NCBI GenBank assembly: GCA_937926175.1
Contig: CALANV010000037.1
Coordinates: forward strand, 286,564 to 350,563
Reading direction: 5' to 3'
DNA: 64,000 nucleotides
DNA from: an uncultured Rhodospirillales bacterium
GTDB taxonomy: Bacteria; Pseudomonadota; Alphaproteobacteria; CACIAM-22H2
Under the pieces are notes generated by a model. It searched no databases, was not told the DNA's origin, and was given only the letters and a program-made list of their open reading frames with translations. Shown here piece by piece: positions 17,415 through 25,684 of the stretch (positions within the stretch are counted from its first letter, which is position 1; the number at the start of each line of letters is the position of its first letter). The translations under genes were made by a program, and so were the position numbers.

Positions 17415-18932
17415 ATGCGTCGCATATGGGACTGGTCGCACATGATGAGACGCGCAGGCCTACCCTCCCTCGCGATGATGGCATCGGCCGGGCTGGCCGT
17501 TGCGATCGGCGCGACGGCATTCGGACAGCAGCAGCCGCAATCGCAGATTCAGACGCGCGGCGCGATGCGCGACGTTCCGGCGAGTTTCGCCGATCTCGCC
17601 GAAGCGAAGCTTCCGGCCGTCGTCAACATCTCGACGAAGCAGCAAGTGCCGGCGGAACGTGTTCCCGGCCTGCCGCAGCTTCCGCCTGGATCGCCGCTCG
17701 AAGAATTCTTCCGTGACTTCTTCGGTGGCCTCCCGGAAAGCCGACCGCGGCAGCTTACCGCGCTCGGTTCCGGGTTCATCATCTCGGCTGACGGCTATAT
17801 CGTCACCAACAACCACGTCATCGAGAACGCGACCGAGATCACCGTCCTGTTGCAGGACGATACCGAGTTGCAGGCGCGTCTCGTCGGGCGCGATCCTCCG
17901 ACCGATCTCGCGCTGCTCAAAGTCGAGGTGGAAAAGCCGTTACCATTCGTCGAATGGGGCGACTCGACAGCGCTGCGCATCGGCGACTGGGTCCTGGCGA
18001 TCGGCAACCCGTTCGGCTTGGGCGGCTCCGTGACGGCCGGCATCATTTCGGCGCGTGCGCGTGACATCAAGGCTGGTCCCTACGACGATTTTCTGCAGAC
18101 CGACGCCTCGATAAATCGAGGTAACTCGGGCGGGCCGCTCTTTGCGATGGACGGACACGTCGTCGGCGTGAACACCGCGATCTTCTCGCCGACCGGCGGC
18201 AATATCGGGATCGGATTCGCCATACCGTCGGCGATCGCCGCGAACGTCGTACAGCAGTTACGCGAGAATGGGACGGTCCAGCGCGGCTGGCTCGGCGTAC
18301 GGCTGCAGCCGATCACGCCGGAAATCGCCCAGGCGTTGAACCTGCAGGATCGCAAAGGGGCATTGGTCGCCGACGTCACGCGCGACAGTCCGGCCGCCAA
18401 GGCAGGACTCGAACCCGGCGACGTGATCATCGAGTTCAACGGCAAACCAATCGCCGACGGGCGCGAACTGGCACGGATGGTCGGTCAGATGGGACCGGGC
18501 ACGCGTGCGGACCTGACCGTGCTCAGGACCGGGCAGCGGGTGACCCGGACGGTTGAGCTCGGGCGCCTGCGGGATGCGGAGGCTCAGGCCCAGACGGGCA
18601 GCGGCGACCAGCAAGTCAGTCCGACCAGCGGACAGCTCGGCTTGCAGCTGTCACCGCTGACGCCGGCGTTACGCGAGCGCTTCGGCATTTCCGAGGAGAC
18701 GGAGGGCGTCATCGTCATGGGTGTTGCACCGGGTAGCGTCGCGGCAGAGCGGGGCGTTATGGCCGGCGACGTCATCCTTCGGGTCGGTCAGCAAAAGGTC
18801 GGTACCCCGCAGGAGGTGATTGCTCAGGTCGAGGAGGCCCGTAAGCAGAAGCGGCAGACCGTTCTCATGCTCGTCCAGCGGCAAAATTCATCGCTTTTCG
18901 TTCCATTGCCGGTGGATCGGGCCCGCGGATGA
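17415..18932 (+). CDS. degP: Do-family periplasmic serine endoprotease (DegP/DegQ type)
   Basis: 505 residues. A signal peptide (hydrophobic ~17-36) exports it to the periplasm. The trypsin-like domain has the triad: His in TNNHVI, Asp in PPTDLALLK, Ser in RGNSGGPL. Two PDZ domains follow (about 290-375 and 400-490). The LQQ-type loop segment LEEFFRDFFGG is present, as in DegP relatives. It refolds or degrades misfolded envelope proteins. Start ATG 17415 is preceded by GAGGAG (17402-17407). It is a single gene with a terminator-like structure downstream. Confidence 0.93.
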   Translation: MRRIWDWSHMMRRAGLPSLAMMASAGLAVAIGATAFGQQQPQSQIQTRGAMRDVPASFADLAEAKLPAVVNISTKQQVPAERVPGLPQLPPGSPLEEFFRDFFGGLPESRPRQLTALGSGFIISADGYIVTNNHVIENATEITVLLQDDTELQARLVGRDPPTDLALLKVEVEKPLPFVEWGDSTALRIGDWVLAIGNPFGLGGSVTAGIISARARDIKAGPYDDFLQTDASINRGNSGGPLFAMDGHVVGVNTAIFSPTGGNIGIGFAIPSAIAANVVQQLRENGTVQRGWLGVRLQPITPEIAQALNLQDRKGALVADVTRDSPAAKAGLEPGDVIIEFNGKPIADGRELARMVGQMGPGTRADLTVLRTGQRVTRTVELGRLRDAEAQAQTGSGDQQVSPTSGQLGLQLSPLTPALRERFGISEETEGVIVMGVAPGSVAAERGVMAGDVILRVGQQKVGTPQEVIAQVEEARKQKRQTVLMLVQRQNSSLFVPLPVDRARG

Positions 18933-19040
18933 ACCGGGCCGGTCGATCGGTGCCCTGCACTTGACTCGGCTTTCCCACAGGGGCGGGAACCGCCCGTCGT
19001 TACCTGCGTTTAGTCTTGTGTCGATTTGAGACGCATCTCT

Positions 19041-19125
19041 CCTGGTCCGCGTCTGACGGACCAGGCAGGCCCAAGGGCTCTTGACGGCTCCCCCCCCAGT
19101 CGTCAACCCCTTGGGCCTATTTTTT
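19041..19125 (+). terminator. Tandem hairpins and T-tract downstream of the Do protease
   Basis: A perfect 9-bp inverted repeat CCTGGTCCG/CGGACCAGG (19041-19065) is followed by a long stem AGGCCCAAGGG...CCCTTGGGCCT (19067-19077 and 19108-19118) with an inner TTGACG/CGTCAA pairing and a run of T at 19120-19125. It fits a rho-independent terminator for the plus-strand gene. Confidence 0.75.
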
Positions 19126-19141
19126 GGCTCAGTAACGGCAG

Positions 19142-19492
19142 TCAGTGGCCGATACAGAGAGTCGCGACCGCCAATATTGTCGCGGCGCCGAGGCTTTGCA
19201 CACCCTCGAAGATCTTGCGGACGGCGTAGTCGGGGGCTTCCATCCAATCGGCCAGCACCGAGATCGCGCCTTCGGTAAAGGCAACCGCGAAACCCAGATA
19301 CGTGACCATCTCGAAGGCGAAGGCCGGCGAGTATGGAAGGGCATAGCTGATGCCGATCGCTGCCCCGAGGCAGATCAAGGTCTTCTTGGCCGTCTCGAGG
19401 CAGTGGCTCAAGACAGACCCGTTTGCGCGCGCTGTAATCATGGGCAGAGCGGCTCCGTCTACTTGGCGCGATGCGCCAAGTTCATTGGGCAA
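19142..19492 (-). CDS. Hypothetical small membrane protein
   Basis: 116 residues, family not recognised. The C-terminal two thirds holds three hydrophobic stretches (about residues 38-50, 60-78, 98-114) with a short amphipathic DWMEAPDYAVRKIFEG between. Codon use matches neighbours, and the minus-strand reading is far more protein-like than the plus-strand one over the same bases. The start could be ATG 19492 or Met18. The gene faces the Do protease, with the terminator between. Confidence 0.5.
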   Translation of the reverse strand: MPNELGASRQVDGAALPMITARANGSVLSHCLETAKKTLICLGAAIGISYALPYSPAFAFEMVTYLGFAVAFTEGAISVLADWMEAPDYAVRKIFEGVQSLGAATILAVATLCIGH

Positions 19493-19608
19493 TGACTTGA
19501 GTAGATTGGGGAAATTATGGTTAATTATTCGTTAATCTTGGCTGCCGAGCCGGGCGCCATCGGTCGCCCGTACAGCCAGCTGCCAGCACCGCCGTCGAAC
19601 GCAGCCCG

Positions 19609-20211
19609 TCAAGGTGGGAGTGGCGCGACAAAAGCAGGGTTGAGGCCAGGATCGCGGCCGTAGGTGACGGGCGAGCCGAAGGTGGTGGTGCCGCCCGGGA
19701 GTATGGTGGGCTGGGCCGGACTCGCCCCCGTCCGCTGCCTATGCTCGGCCTCGACGACCTTGTCGATCGAGCCGAGCCCGAAGTTCGTACGGCCATAGGC
19801 CACCGGCCGATCCGCCGCATCAAGGGCAAGGACCTCGATCTCATAGTTGAAGCCTTGAAACTGTCCCGGACACGGCGGGTCGTAGTTCTCGGCCGCGGCT
19901 TCGGGAATGCCACCCGGTCGTGCCGGAAAGGTCGGTTCCCACGGCGTTTGGAACAGCACGCTCGTATGGCTCATCCGCACCTTGTATCGCACCGTCGCTT
20001 CCGGCGCGTTGTCGATCCGGATTGCCGGCGATACGCCGAGCCCGCACATGTTTGCCGACCCGATACTCGTACTGATCCTCAGCGACGGCAGCTCGGGGAA
20101 AGGCCGCGGCGCCGGAGCACATGCCGCCACCAGCAATAGCGCGATGCCGGCCGGTACCGCGCCACGAAAGGCGCGATCCGGCATCGATCGAATCGCATTC
20201 ACATTCAGCAT
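19609..20211 (-). CDS. Hypothetical lipoprotein
   Basis: 200 residues. The N terminus has a signal peptide with lipobox LVAAC, so it is probably lipid-anchored after Cys31. The mature part includes SANMCGLGVSPAIRI and YKVRMSHTSVLF and ends in a Pro/Gly-rich tail. No family is recognised. ATG 20211 is used; Met10 (20184) would give a more typical signal-peptide length. It is divergent from the FAD oxidase gene, with 83 bases between. Confidence 0.55.
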   Translation of the reverse strand: MLNVNAIRSMPDRAFRGAVPAGIALLLVAACAPAPRPFPELPSLRISTSIGSANMCGLGVSPAIRIDNAPEATVRYKVRMSHTSVLFQTPWEPTFPARPGGIPEAAAENYDPPCPGQFQGFNYEIEVLALDAADRPVAYGRTNFGLGSIDKVVEAEHRQRTGASPAQPTILPGGTTTFGSPVTYGRDPGLNPAFVAPLPP

Positions 20212-20294
20212 GGGGCTGTTCTACCTTGCCGGCCCTGCCGATGAACAGGGGTTCGGGAAGGGCAACGGCATACGGCTCCAGGGGGGCTTGCAGA

Positions 20295-21404
20295 ATGACC
20301 GAGACGGCGGATTGCGTGGTAATCGGCGCCGGGGTAGTCGGCCTGGCGATCGCGCGTGCACTCGCGCTGGCCGGCCGCGAGGTCATCATCGTCGAGGCCG
20401 CATCGGCGATCGGCACCGAGACCAGCTCGCGCAACAGCGAGGTGATCCACGCCGGGATCTACTACGCGCCCGGAAGTCTCAAGGCGAAACTGTGCATCGC
20501 CGGCCGGAACCTCCTTTATGCCTACTGCGAGGCGCGCGGCATCGCGCATCGCCGATGCGGCAAGCTCATCGTCGCGACGAGCGAGGCACAGATCGCGACG
20601 CTCAAGAAGATTCGCGCCAATGCTGCAGCGGCCGGAATGCTCGATCTATATCCCGTCGATGCCGACACCGCACGCCGCATGGAACCCGAGCTCCGGTGTG
20701 TCGCGGCGTTGCATTCGCCGACCACCGGCATCGTCGACAGCCATGGCCTGATGCTGGCCTTGCTCGGCGATGCGGAGGCGCACGGTGCGGCAATCGCATT
20801 CAACAGCCCGGTCGTAGGTGGATGCGTCCGTAATGACGGCATCGACCTCGATATCGGTGGCGCCGACCCGATGCGGCTTCGTTGCCGAAGCGTGGTGAAT
20901 GCGGCGGGGCTGCATGCGCAGTCGGTCGCGCGGCGGATCGAGGGTGTTCCGCCGGAATCGATCCCGGGCTCCTTTCTGGCGAAAGGCAACTACTTCGCCC
21001 TGGCCGGAAAAGCGCCGTTCTCGCGGCTCGTCTATCCCGTGCCGGAACCGGGCGGCCTCGGGGTCCATATCACGCTCGATCTCGCCGGTCAGGCGCGCTT
21101 CGGCCCCGATGTCGAATGGATCGACGAGATCGACTATTCCGTGAACCCGCAAAGGGCCGACAAGTTCTATGCGGAAATCCGGCGCTATTGGCCCAACCTC
21201 CGGGACGGCAGCCTATACCCCGCATACGCCGGGATCCGGCCGAAAGTGGTCCCGGCCGGATCTCCGGCGGCCGACTTCATGATCGAGGGGCCGGCCGCGC
21301 ATGGAATACCCGGCTTGGTGAACCTGTTCGGGATCGAGTCCCCGGGCCTCACGTCGTCGCTGGCGATTGCCGAGTACGTCGTCAAACTGCTGAAGTCCTC
21401 GTAA
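20295..21404 (+). CDS. lhgO: FAD-dependent oxidoreductase, L-2-hydroxyglutarate oxidase type
   Basis: 369 residues from ATG 20295. The Rossmann dinucleotide fold starts at once (DCVVIGAGVVGLAIARAL, with VEAASAIG at the second strand), followed by TSSRNSEVIHAGIYY, a signature of the LhgO/YgaF group in the DAO family, and a C-terminal PAYAGIRPK. The enzyme oxidises L-2-hydroxyglutarate to 2-oxoglutarate, passing electrons to the membrane quinone pool. The frame is open back to 20121, but the residues before 20295 lack sense. The HpaI-type aldolase and the hydroxyacid dehydrogenase follow on the same strand. Confidence 0.85.
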   Translation: MTETADCVVIGAGVVGLAIARALALAGREVIIVEAASAIGTETSSRNSEVIHAGIYYAPGSLKAKLCIAGRNLLYAYCEARGIAHRRCGKLIVATSEAQIATLKKIRANAAAAGMLDLYPVDADTARRMEPELRCVAALHSPTTGIVDSHGLMLALLGDAEAHGAAIAFNSPVVGGCVRNDGIDLDIGGADPMRLRCRSVVNAAGLHAQSVARRIEGVPPESIPGSFLAKGNYFALAGKAPFSRLVYPVPEPGGLGVHITLDLAGQARFGPDVEWIDEIDYSVNPQRADKFYAEIRRYWPNLRDGSLYPAYAGIRPKVVPAGSPAADFMIEGPAAHGIPGLVNLFGIESPGLTSSLAIAEYVVKLLKSS

Positions 21405-21591
21405 CCGGTACCCTGACCGCGAGAACGCGGGCCGCGCGAGAAGCCGGGTGCTCGTTCTTGCAGGCCGCGGTGAAAGAGGGCGGAAGCCGTTGAGAAAACG
21501 CACGACCGGAACGGGCGGGCTATGCTATGCAAATCGCCCACGCGCGGCGTCCGGTCCATGACCGCGTGCGAGCGACAAAGAGAACGGAGTC

Positions 21592-22365
21592 ATGCAGTTG
21601 GAAATGCCCCGCAACGCGTTCAAGCGCGCGTTGGTCGAAGGACGTCCACAGATCGGTTTGTGGAGCAGTCTGTGCAGCAACATCGTGGCCGAGATCATCG
21701 GCGGATGCGGCTTCGACTGGATTCTGATCGACACCGAGCATTCCCCCAATGAACTGCCCAACGTCATGTCCCAGCTTCAGGCCATGGCGACGGGCACGGC
21801 GACGCCGGTCGTGCGTCCGGCGTGGAATGACGCCGTGATCATCAAGCGCCTTCTCGATATCGGTGCGACGTCGCTGCTCGTCCCGTTCGTTCAGAACGCT
21901 CAGGAGGCGAGGGCAGCGGTCTCGGCGACGCGGTATCCGCCGGCCGGCATTCGCGGCGTGGCGACCAGCACCCGCGCCTCGCGCTTCCAGAGGATCAAGG
22001 ACTATCTGCATCGCGCGAACGACGAGATCTGCGTCCTGGTCCAGGTCGAGACGCGGGCGGGCCTCGACAACATCGACGAGATCGCCGCCGTCGAGGGCGT
22101 GGACGGCGTGTTCATCGGACCGTCGGATCTGGCCGCCGCGCTCGGACATCTCGGCAACCCGGGGCATCCGGACGTGCAGGCCGCAATCAGCGACGGGCTG
22201 AGACGGCTGAAAGCGAAGGGAAAAGCGGCCGGCATTCTGACTTCCAACGAGGCAGATGCGAAGCGCTACCTCGCGGATGGCTTCACGTTCGTTGCGGTCG
22301 GATCCGACACCGGACTCATTGCCAAGGGCGCAGAAGCACTCGTGCAGAAGTTCAAGTCGGCTTAA
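21592..22365 (+). CDS. HpcH/HpaI-family aldolase
   Basis: 257 residues, class II aldolase of the HpaI (4-hydroxy-2-oxoheptanedioate aldolase) family. Such enzymes split 4-hydroxy-2-oxo acids into pyruvate and an aldehyde with a divalent metal. Typical parts: GLWSSLCSNIVAEIIGGCGFDWILIDTEHSP, RPAWND, VQVETRAGLDN (metal-binding Glu) and GVFIGPSDLAAALG (metal-binding Asp). ATG 21592 has ACGGAG seven bases upstream. The hydroxyacid dehydrogenase starts 25 bases after its stop, so they are one operon; both fit sugar-acid or aromatic meta-cleavage products. Confidence 0.9.
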   Translation: MQLEMPRNAFKRALVEGRPQIGLWSSLCSNIVAEIIGGCGFDWILIDTEHSPNELPNVMSQLQAMATGTATPVVRPAWNDAVIIKRLLDIGATSLLVPFVQNAQEARAAVSATRYPPAGIRGVATSTRASRFQRIKDYLHRANDEICVLVQVETRAGLDNIDEIAAVEGVDGVFIGPSDLAAALGHLGNPGHPDVQAAISDGLRRLKAKGKAAGILTSNEADAKRYLADGFTFVAVGSDTGLIAKGAEALVQKFKSA

Positions 22366-22390
22366 TCAAGTCGGGGAGAGTACGAAGGAC

Positions 22391-23329
22391 ATGAAACCGG
22401 ATCTGATTTCGGTCGCGCCGCTCCTGCCGAAGCAGATGGCGGAGCTCGAGCAGGACTTCACGGTTCACAGGCTGCCGCCGGCGCCTGAACGGCCGGCTTT
22501 CCTCGCAAAGCTTGCCGATCGAGTGCGATTCCTGCAGACGACCGGTTTTTATGGAGCGGACGCCGCGCTGATCAACGCGTTGCCGAAGCTGGAGATCATC
22601 GCCTGCATGGGGGTCGGCGTCGATGCGGTCGACCTGGCGCTCGCGAAGCAACGCGGCATCGCGGTAACCAACACACCCGATGTCCTCAACGACGACGTCG
22701 CCGACCTCGCCATCGCCATGATGCTCAACGTGGCGCGGCGGCTCGTGCTCAGCGATCGCTGGGTTCGCGAGGGTCGCTGGCTCAAAGGCAATCAACCGCT
22801 CGCGACCAAGGTCAGCGGGAAGAAGTTGGGCATCCTGGGCTTGGGTCGCATCGGCAAGGCGATCGCCAAGCGGGCGGCCGCGTTCGACATGGACATTTCC
22901 TATCACGGCCGCACCCGGCAGGCCGACGTGCCCTACCGCTACTATCCGGATCTCGTTGACATGGCACGCGATGTCGACTTCCTCGTCGTCATCTGCCCGG
23001 GCGGCGAGGAGACGCGCAATCTCGTCAATGCCCGGGTGCTTGAGGCGCTCGGCCCGACCGGCATACTCATCAACGTCGCGCGCGGATCGGTCGTCGACGA
23101 GCCGGCGCTAGTCGAGGCGCTCAAGTCGGGCAAACTGGGCGGTGCCGGACTGGACGTCTTCGCCGACGAGCCACGCGTACCCGAGGAGCTCTTCACGATG
23201 GACAACGTCGTGCTCGCCCCCCATGTCGGGAGCGCCACGACGGAGACGCGCAACGCGATGTGCGATCTCGTCGTCGCCAATCTGCGTGCGCATCTGCGCG
23301 GCGAGAAGCTCATCACGCCCTGTTTCTAG
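22391..23329 (+). CDS. D-2-hydroxyacid dehydrogenase (glyoxylate/hydroxypyruvate reductase type)
   Basis: 312 residues from ATG 22391. NAD(P)-dependent D-isomer-specific dehydrogenase: nucleotide-binding motif GILGLGRIGKAIAKRA (about 148-163), catalytic Arg in NVARGSVVDE, Glu in FADEPRVPEE and His in APHVGSAT. It would interconvert 2-oxo and D-2-hydroxy acids such as glyoxylate or hydroxypyruvate. It follows the aldolase gene directly. The frame runs back inside the aldolase gene, but 22391 gives the usual N terminus and has GGGGAGAG upstream. Confidence 0.9.
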   Translation: MKPDLISVAPLLPKQMAELEQDFTVHRLPPAPERPAFLAKLADRVRFLQTTGFYGADAALINALPKLEIIACMGVGVDAVDLALAKQRGIAVTNTPDVLNDDVADLAIAMMLNVARRLVLSDRWVREGRWLKGNQPLATKVSGKKLGILGLGRIGKAIAKRAAAFDMDISYHGRTRQADVPYRYYPDLVDMARDVDFLVVICPGGEETRNLVNARVLEALGPTGILINVARGSVVDEPALVEALKSGKLGGAGLDVFADEPRVPEELFTMDNVVLAPHVGSATTETRNAMCDLVVANLRAHLRGEKLITPCF

Positions 23330-23366
23330 GGCGTCGAGGACGAGGCGGCCGCCGCGTGCGACTTGA

Positions 23367-24035
23367 TCAGTCGATCGCGATCGGCCGCCAGTCGTTCGCC
23401 AGTCGCAACGGTGCGCCAGTGCGCGCCTGCAGTTCGTCGAACGAGAGACCGGGCGCCATTTCGCGCACGAACAGGCCGTCCGGCGTCACATCGATGACGG
23501 CAAGGCTCGTGTAGATGCGCTTGACGACCCCGCGCGCCGTCAGCGGATAGGTGCACTGCTCGACGATGCGCGGACGGCCGTCCTTGGTCGTGTGGTCCAT
23601 CAGGACCCAGACCGCCTTGGCACCGGCCGCGAGATCCATCGCGCCCCCGACGCCCGGCGGCGTCTTGTCGTCGAGCGTCGCCCAGTTCGCGAGATCGCCC
23701 GTACACGACACCTCGAACGCGCCCATCAAGGCGAGATCAAGATGTCCGCCGCGCATCATTATGAACGCGTCGGTGTGGTGGAAAATCGACGCACCCGGCA
23801 GCAGCGTGACGTATTGCTTGGACGCGTTGATCAGATCGGGATCCTCGGTACCCGGCGCCGGCGCCGGTCCCATGCCGAGGATGCCATTCTCGCTGTGATA
23901 GATGACTTCCCGGTCCTTCGGCACGAAGTTGGCGACCAGGGTGGGAAGGCCGATCCCGAGATTGACGTAGGCGCCGTCGGGAATGTCCTGTGCCGCCCGG
24001 CGCGCGATCTGGGTACGGGAAAGAGCGGTGGTCAT
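23367..24035 (-). CDS. scoB: 3-oxoacid CoA-transferase subunit B
   Basis: 222 residues. The beta subunit of a succinyl-CoA:3-ketoacid (SCOT-like) CoA transferase, holding the catalytic glutamate in SENGILGMGP. NLGIGLPTLVANF and GGHLDLALMGAFEVS are further family marks. With subunit A it moves CoA between succinate and acetoacetate or a similar oxoacid. The start ATG overlaps the stop of scoA by 4 bases, so the pair is translationally coupled. PcaJ/CatJ (3-oxoadipate) is an alternative assignment that cannot be excluded. Confidence 0.92.
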   Translation of the reverse strand: MTTALSRTQIARRAAQDIPDGAYVNLGIGLPTLVANFVPKDREVIYHSENGILGMGPAPAPGTEDPDLINASKQYVTLLPGASIFHHTDAFIMMRGGHLDLALMGAFEVSCTGDLANWATLDDKTPPGVGGAMDLAAGAKAVWVLMDHTTKDGRPRIVEQCTYPLTARGVVKRIYTSLAVIDVTPDGLFVREMAPGLSFDELQARTGAPLRLANDWRPIAID

Positions 24036-24718
24036 GGTTGTCCGGCAGGCGCAGGATTGGGAACGTGCACGACGCGGTCGACGAAGATGCCGGGCGTCAC
24101 GATGGTTTCGGGGTCGAGGGCGCCGAGCTCGACGATCTCCCGTGCCTGGACGATGGTGAGATCCGCGGCCATGGCCATCGTCGGTGCGAAGTTGCGCGCG
24201 GCCGCATGGTACACGAGGTTGCCCCAGCGATCGGCGCGCTCGGCCTTGATCAGGGCGACATCGCCTTTCAGGGGCGTCTCGAACACATACTCGCGGCCAT
24301 TGATCGTCCGCACTTCCTTGCCCTTGGCCAGGTCCGTCCCTACGCCGGTCGGGGTATAGAAACCGCCCAGGCCAGCCCCGGCGGCCCGCATGCGTTCCGA
24401 CAGCGTTCCCTGAGGGACGAGCTCGAGTTCGATCTTGCCTGCGGCGTAGAGCTCCTCGAACACCACCGATCCGCTCGTCTTGGGATAGGAGCAGATCAGC
24501 TTGCGGACGCGCCCGGCGGCGAGCAGCGCGGCCAGATCCGTCCGTCCGCTGCCGGCGTTGTTCGACACAACCGTCAGATCGCGCGCCCCCTGATCGATCA
24601 GCGCATGGATGAGTTCGACCGGTATACCGGAGCTTCCGAAACCGGCGATGAGGACGACGGCGCCGTCCTTGATGCCGGCGACCGCGTCGGCCAGTGTTTT
24701 GACTCGCTTGTCAAGCAT
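24032..24718 (-). CDS. scoA: 3-oxoacid CoA-transferase subunit A
   Basis: 228 residues from ATG 24718 (MLDKRVKTLADAV). The alpha subunit with GFGSSGIPVELI (CoA-binding GxGxxG region), VSNNAGSG and GTLSERMRAAGAG. The frame is open another 69 residues upstream, but that part is Arg/Ser-rich and unlike the family, and it overlaps the divergent VOC gene. It pairs with scoB through an ATGA overlap. The CoA transfer could activate acetoacetate, including that produced by the BKACE enzyme encoded at 11.7-12.6 kb. Confidence 0.92.
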   Translation of the reverse strand: MLDKRVKTLADAVAGIKDGAVVLIAGFGSSGIPVELIHALIDQGARDLTVVSNNAGSGRTDLAALLAAGRVRKLICSYPKTSGSVVFEELYAAGKIELELVPQGTLSERMRAAGAGLGGFYTPTGVGTDLAKGKEVRTINGREYVFETPLKGDVALIKAERADRWGNLVYHAAARNFAPTMAMAADLTIVQAREIVELGALDPETIVTPGIFVDRVVHVPNPAPAGQP

Positions 24719-24816
24719 GGGGGCGCGAGAATAGCGGCAGCGTGGCGACCGGTCTATGGGGTGTCGCGGGCGCGCTGCGCATGATGAGGCACGGGACGAA
24801 TCGGGGAGTTCGGGAT

Positions 24817-25188
24817 ATGGCCATCGCTGCGATTGACCACTATACGATTCTGACCAAGGATCTCGACGCGACCCGGCACTTTTATTGCAACGTGCTCGGC
24901 CTGACCGAGGGATGGCGCCCACCATTTTCGTTTCCGGGGATCTGGCTCTATGCCGGAGGACACCCCATCGTCCATGTCATCGCCGGCCGCGAGTTTCAGG
25001 CCGGCGGGACGGGCGCCGTGGACCATCTCGCGTTCCTTGGCGCCGGCGACCCGGATGACGTCGCAAAGCGCATCAAGGCGGCCGGCGTCCAGGTGTCGGC
25101 CCGCGTCGTTCCGGGGACAAAGATCCGGCAGCTCTTCTGTACGGACCCGAACGGGGTGCGACTCGAACTCAATTTCCCGATGGGATGA
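24817..25188 (+). CDS. VOC-family (glyoxalase/dioxygenase superfamily) protein
   Basis: 123 residues from ATG 24817. It has one vicinal-oxygen-chelate unit: IDHYTILTKDLDATRHFYCNVLGL at the start, VDHLAFLG in the middle and CTDPNGVRLELNF at the end. Likely metal ligands are His8, His60-70 region and the final Glu. VOC members include glyoxalases, epimerases and antibiotic-resistance proteins, so the reaction cannot be given. Its 3' end overlaps the 3' end of the convergent methyltransferase gene by 20 bases. It is divergent from scoAB. Confidence 0.85.
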   Translation: MAIAAIDHYTILTKDLDATRHFYCNVLGLTEGWRPPFSFPGIWLYAGGHPIVHVIAGREFQAGGTGAVDHLAFLGAGDPDDVAKRIKAAGVQVSARVVPGTKIRQLFCTDPNGVRLELNFPMG

Positions 25189-25684
25189 TCTTGTCGCGGG
25201 CCGCCAGGGCCCGTTCCTCGACGGCGATCCGTTCGCGCAGCACCAGCGCGTTCAGGAGCGAGAACACCGAGGCGATCACCCATTCGCCGAACACGAGCGG
25301 CAGGACGGCAATCTCGCCGGCGACGATCAGATAGTTCGGATGCCGCACATAGCGATAGGGGCCGTGCCTTACGAGCCGCGCACCGGGGAGCGAGATCACG
25401 CGCGTGGTCCAATAGCGGCCAAGAGTGACGATGACCCATAGCCGGCCCAGCTGCAGGACGATGAAGACGACCAGCCACGGCACGCTGATCGCCGCGTTTG
25501 CGGGGACCGCGAGCGCCAGGGCGATGAGCCAGGCCGCGTGCAGGAGCACGATAAAGGGATAATGCGAAGCCCCATACTCGACCGCGCCCTGGGCCAGCAG
25601 GCGTTCGGTATTGCGGCGCGCGATCAGCAGTTCGACGAGTCGTTGGACGACGACGACGCCAAGGATGATCTGCGGCGGCGTCAT
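25169..25684 (-). CDS. Isoprenylcysteine-carboxylmethyltransferase-like membrane methyltransferase
   Basis: 171 residues from ATG 25684. Four or five hydrophobic helices and the ICMT/PEMT signature GPYRYVRHPNYLIVAGEI near residue 115, which binds SAM. Its start overlaps the stop of the type III polyketide synthase by 4 bases. Such pairs are known from SrsA-SrsB of Streptomyces, where the methyltransferase O-methylates an alkylresorcinol made by the synthase. By context it probably methylates the polyketide product in the membrane. Its 3' end overlaps the VOC gene by 20 bases. Confidence 0.88.
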   Translation of the reverse strand: MTPPQIILGVVVVQRLVELLIARRNTERLLAQGAVEYGASHYPFIVLLHAAWLIALALAVPANAAISVPWLVVFIVLQLGRLWVIVTLGRYWTTRVISLPGARLVRHGPYRYVRHPNYLIVAGEIAVLPLVFGEWVIASVFSLLNALVLRERIAVEERALAARDKIIPSGN

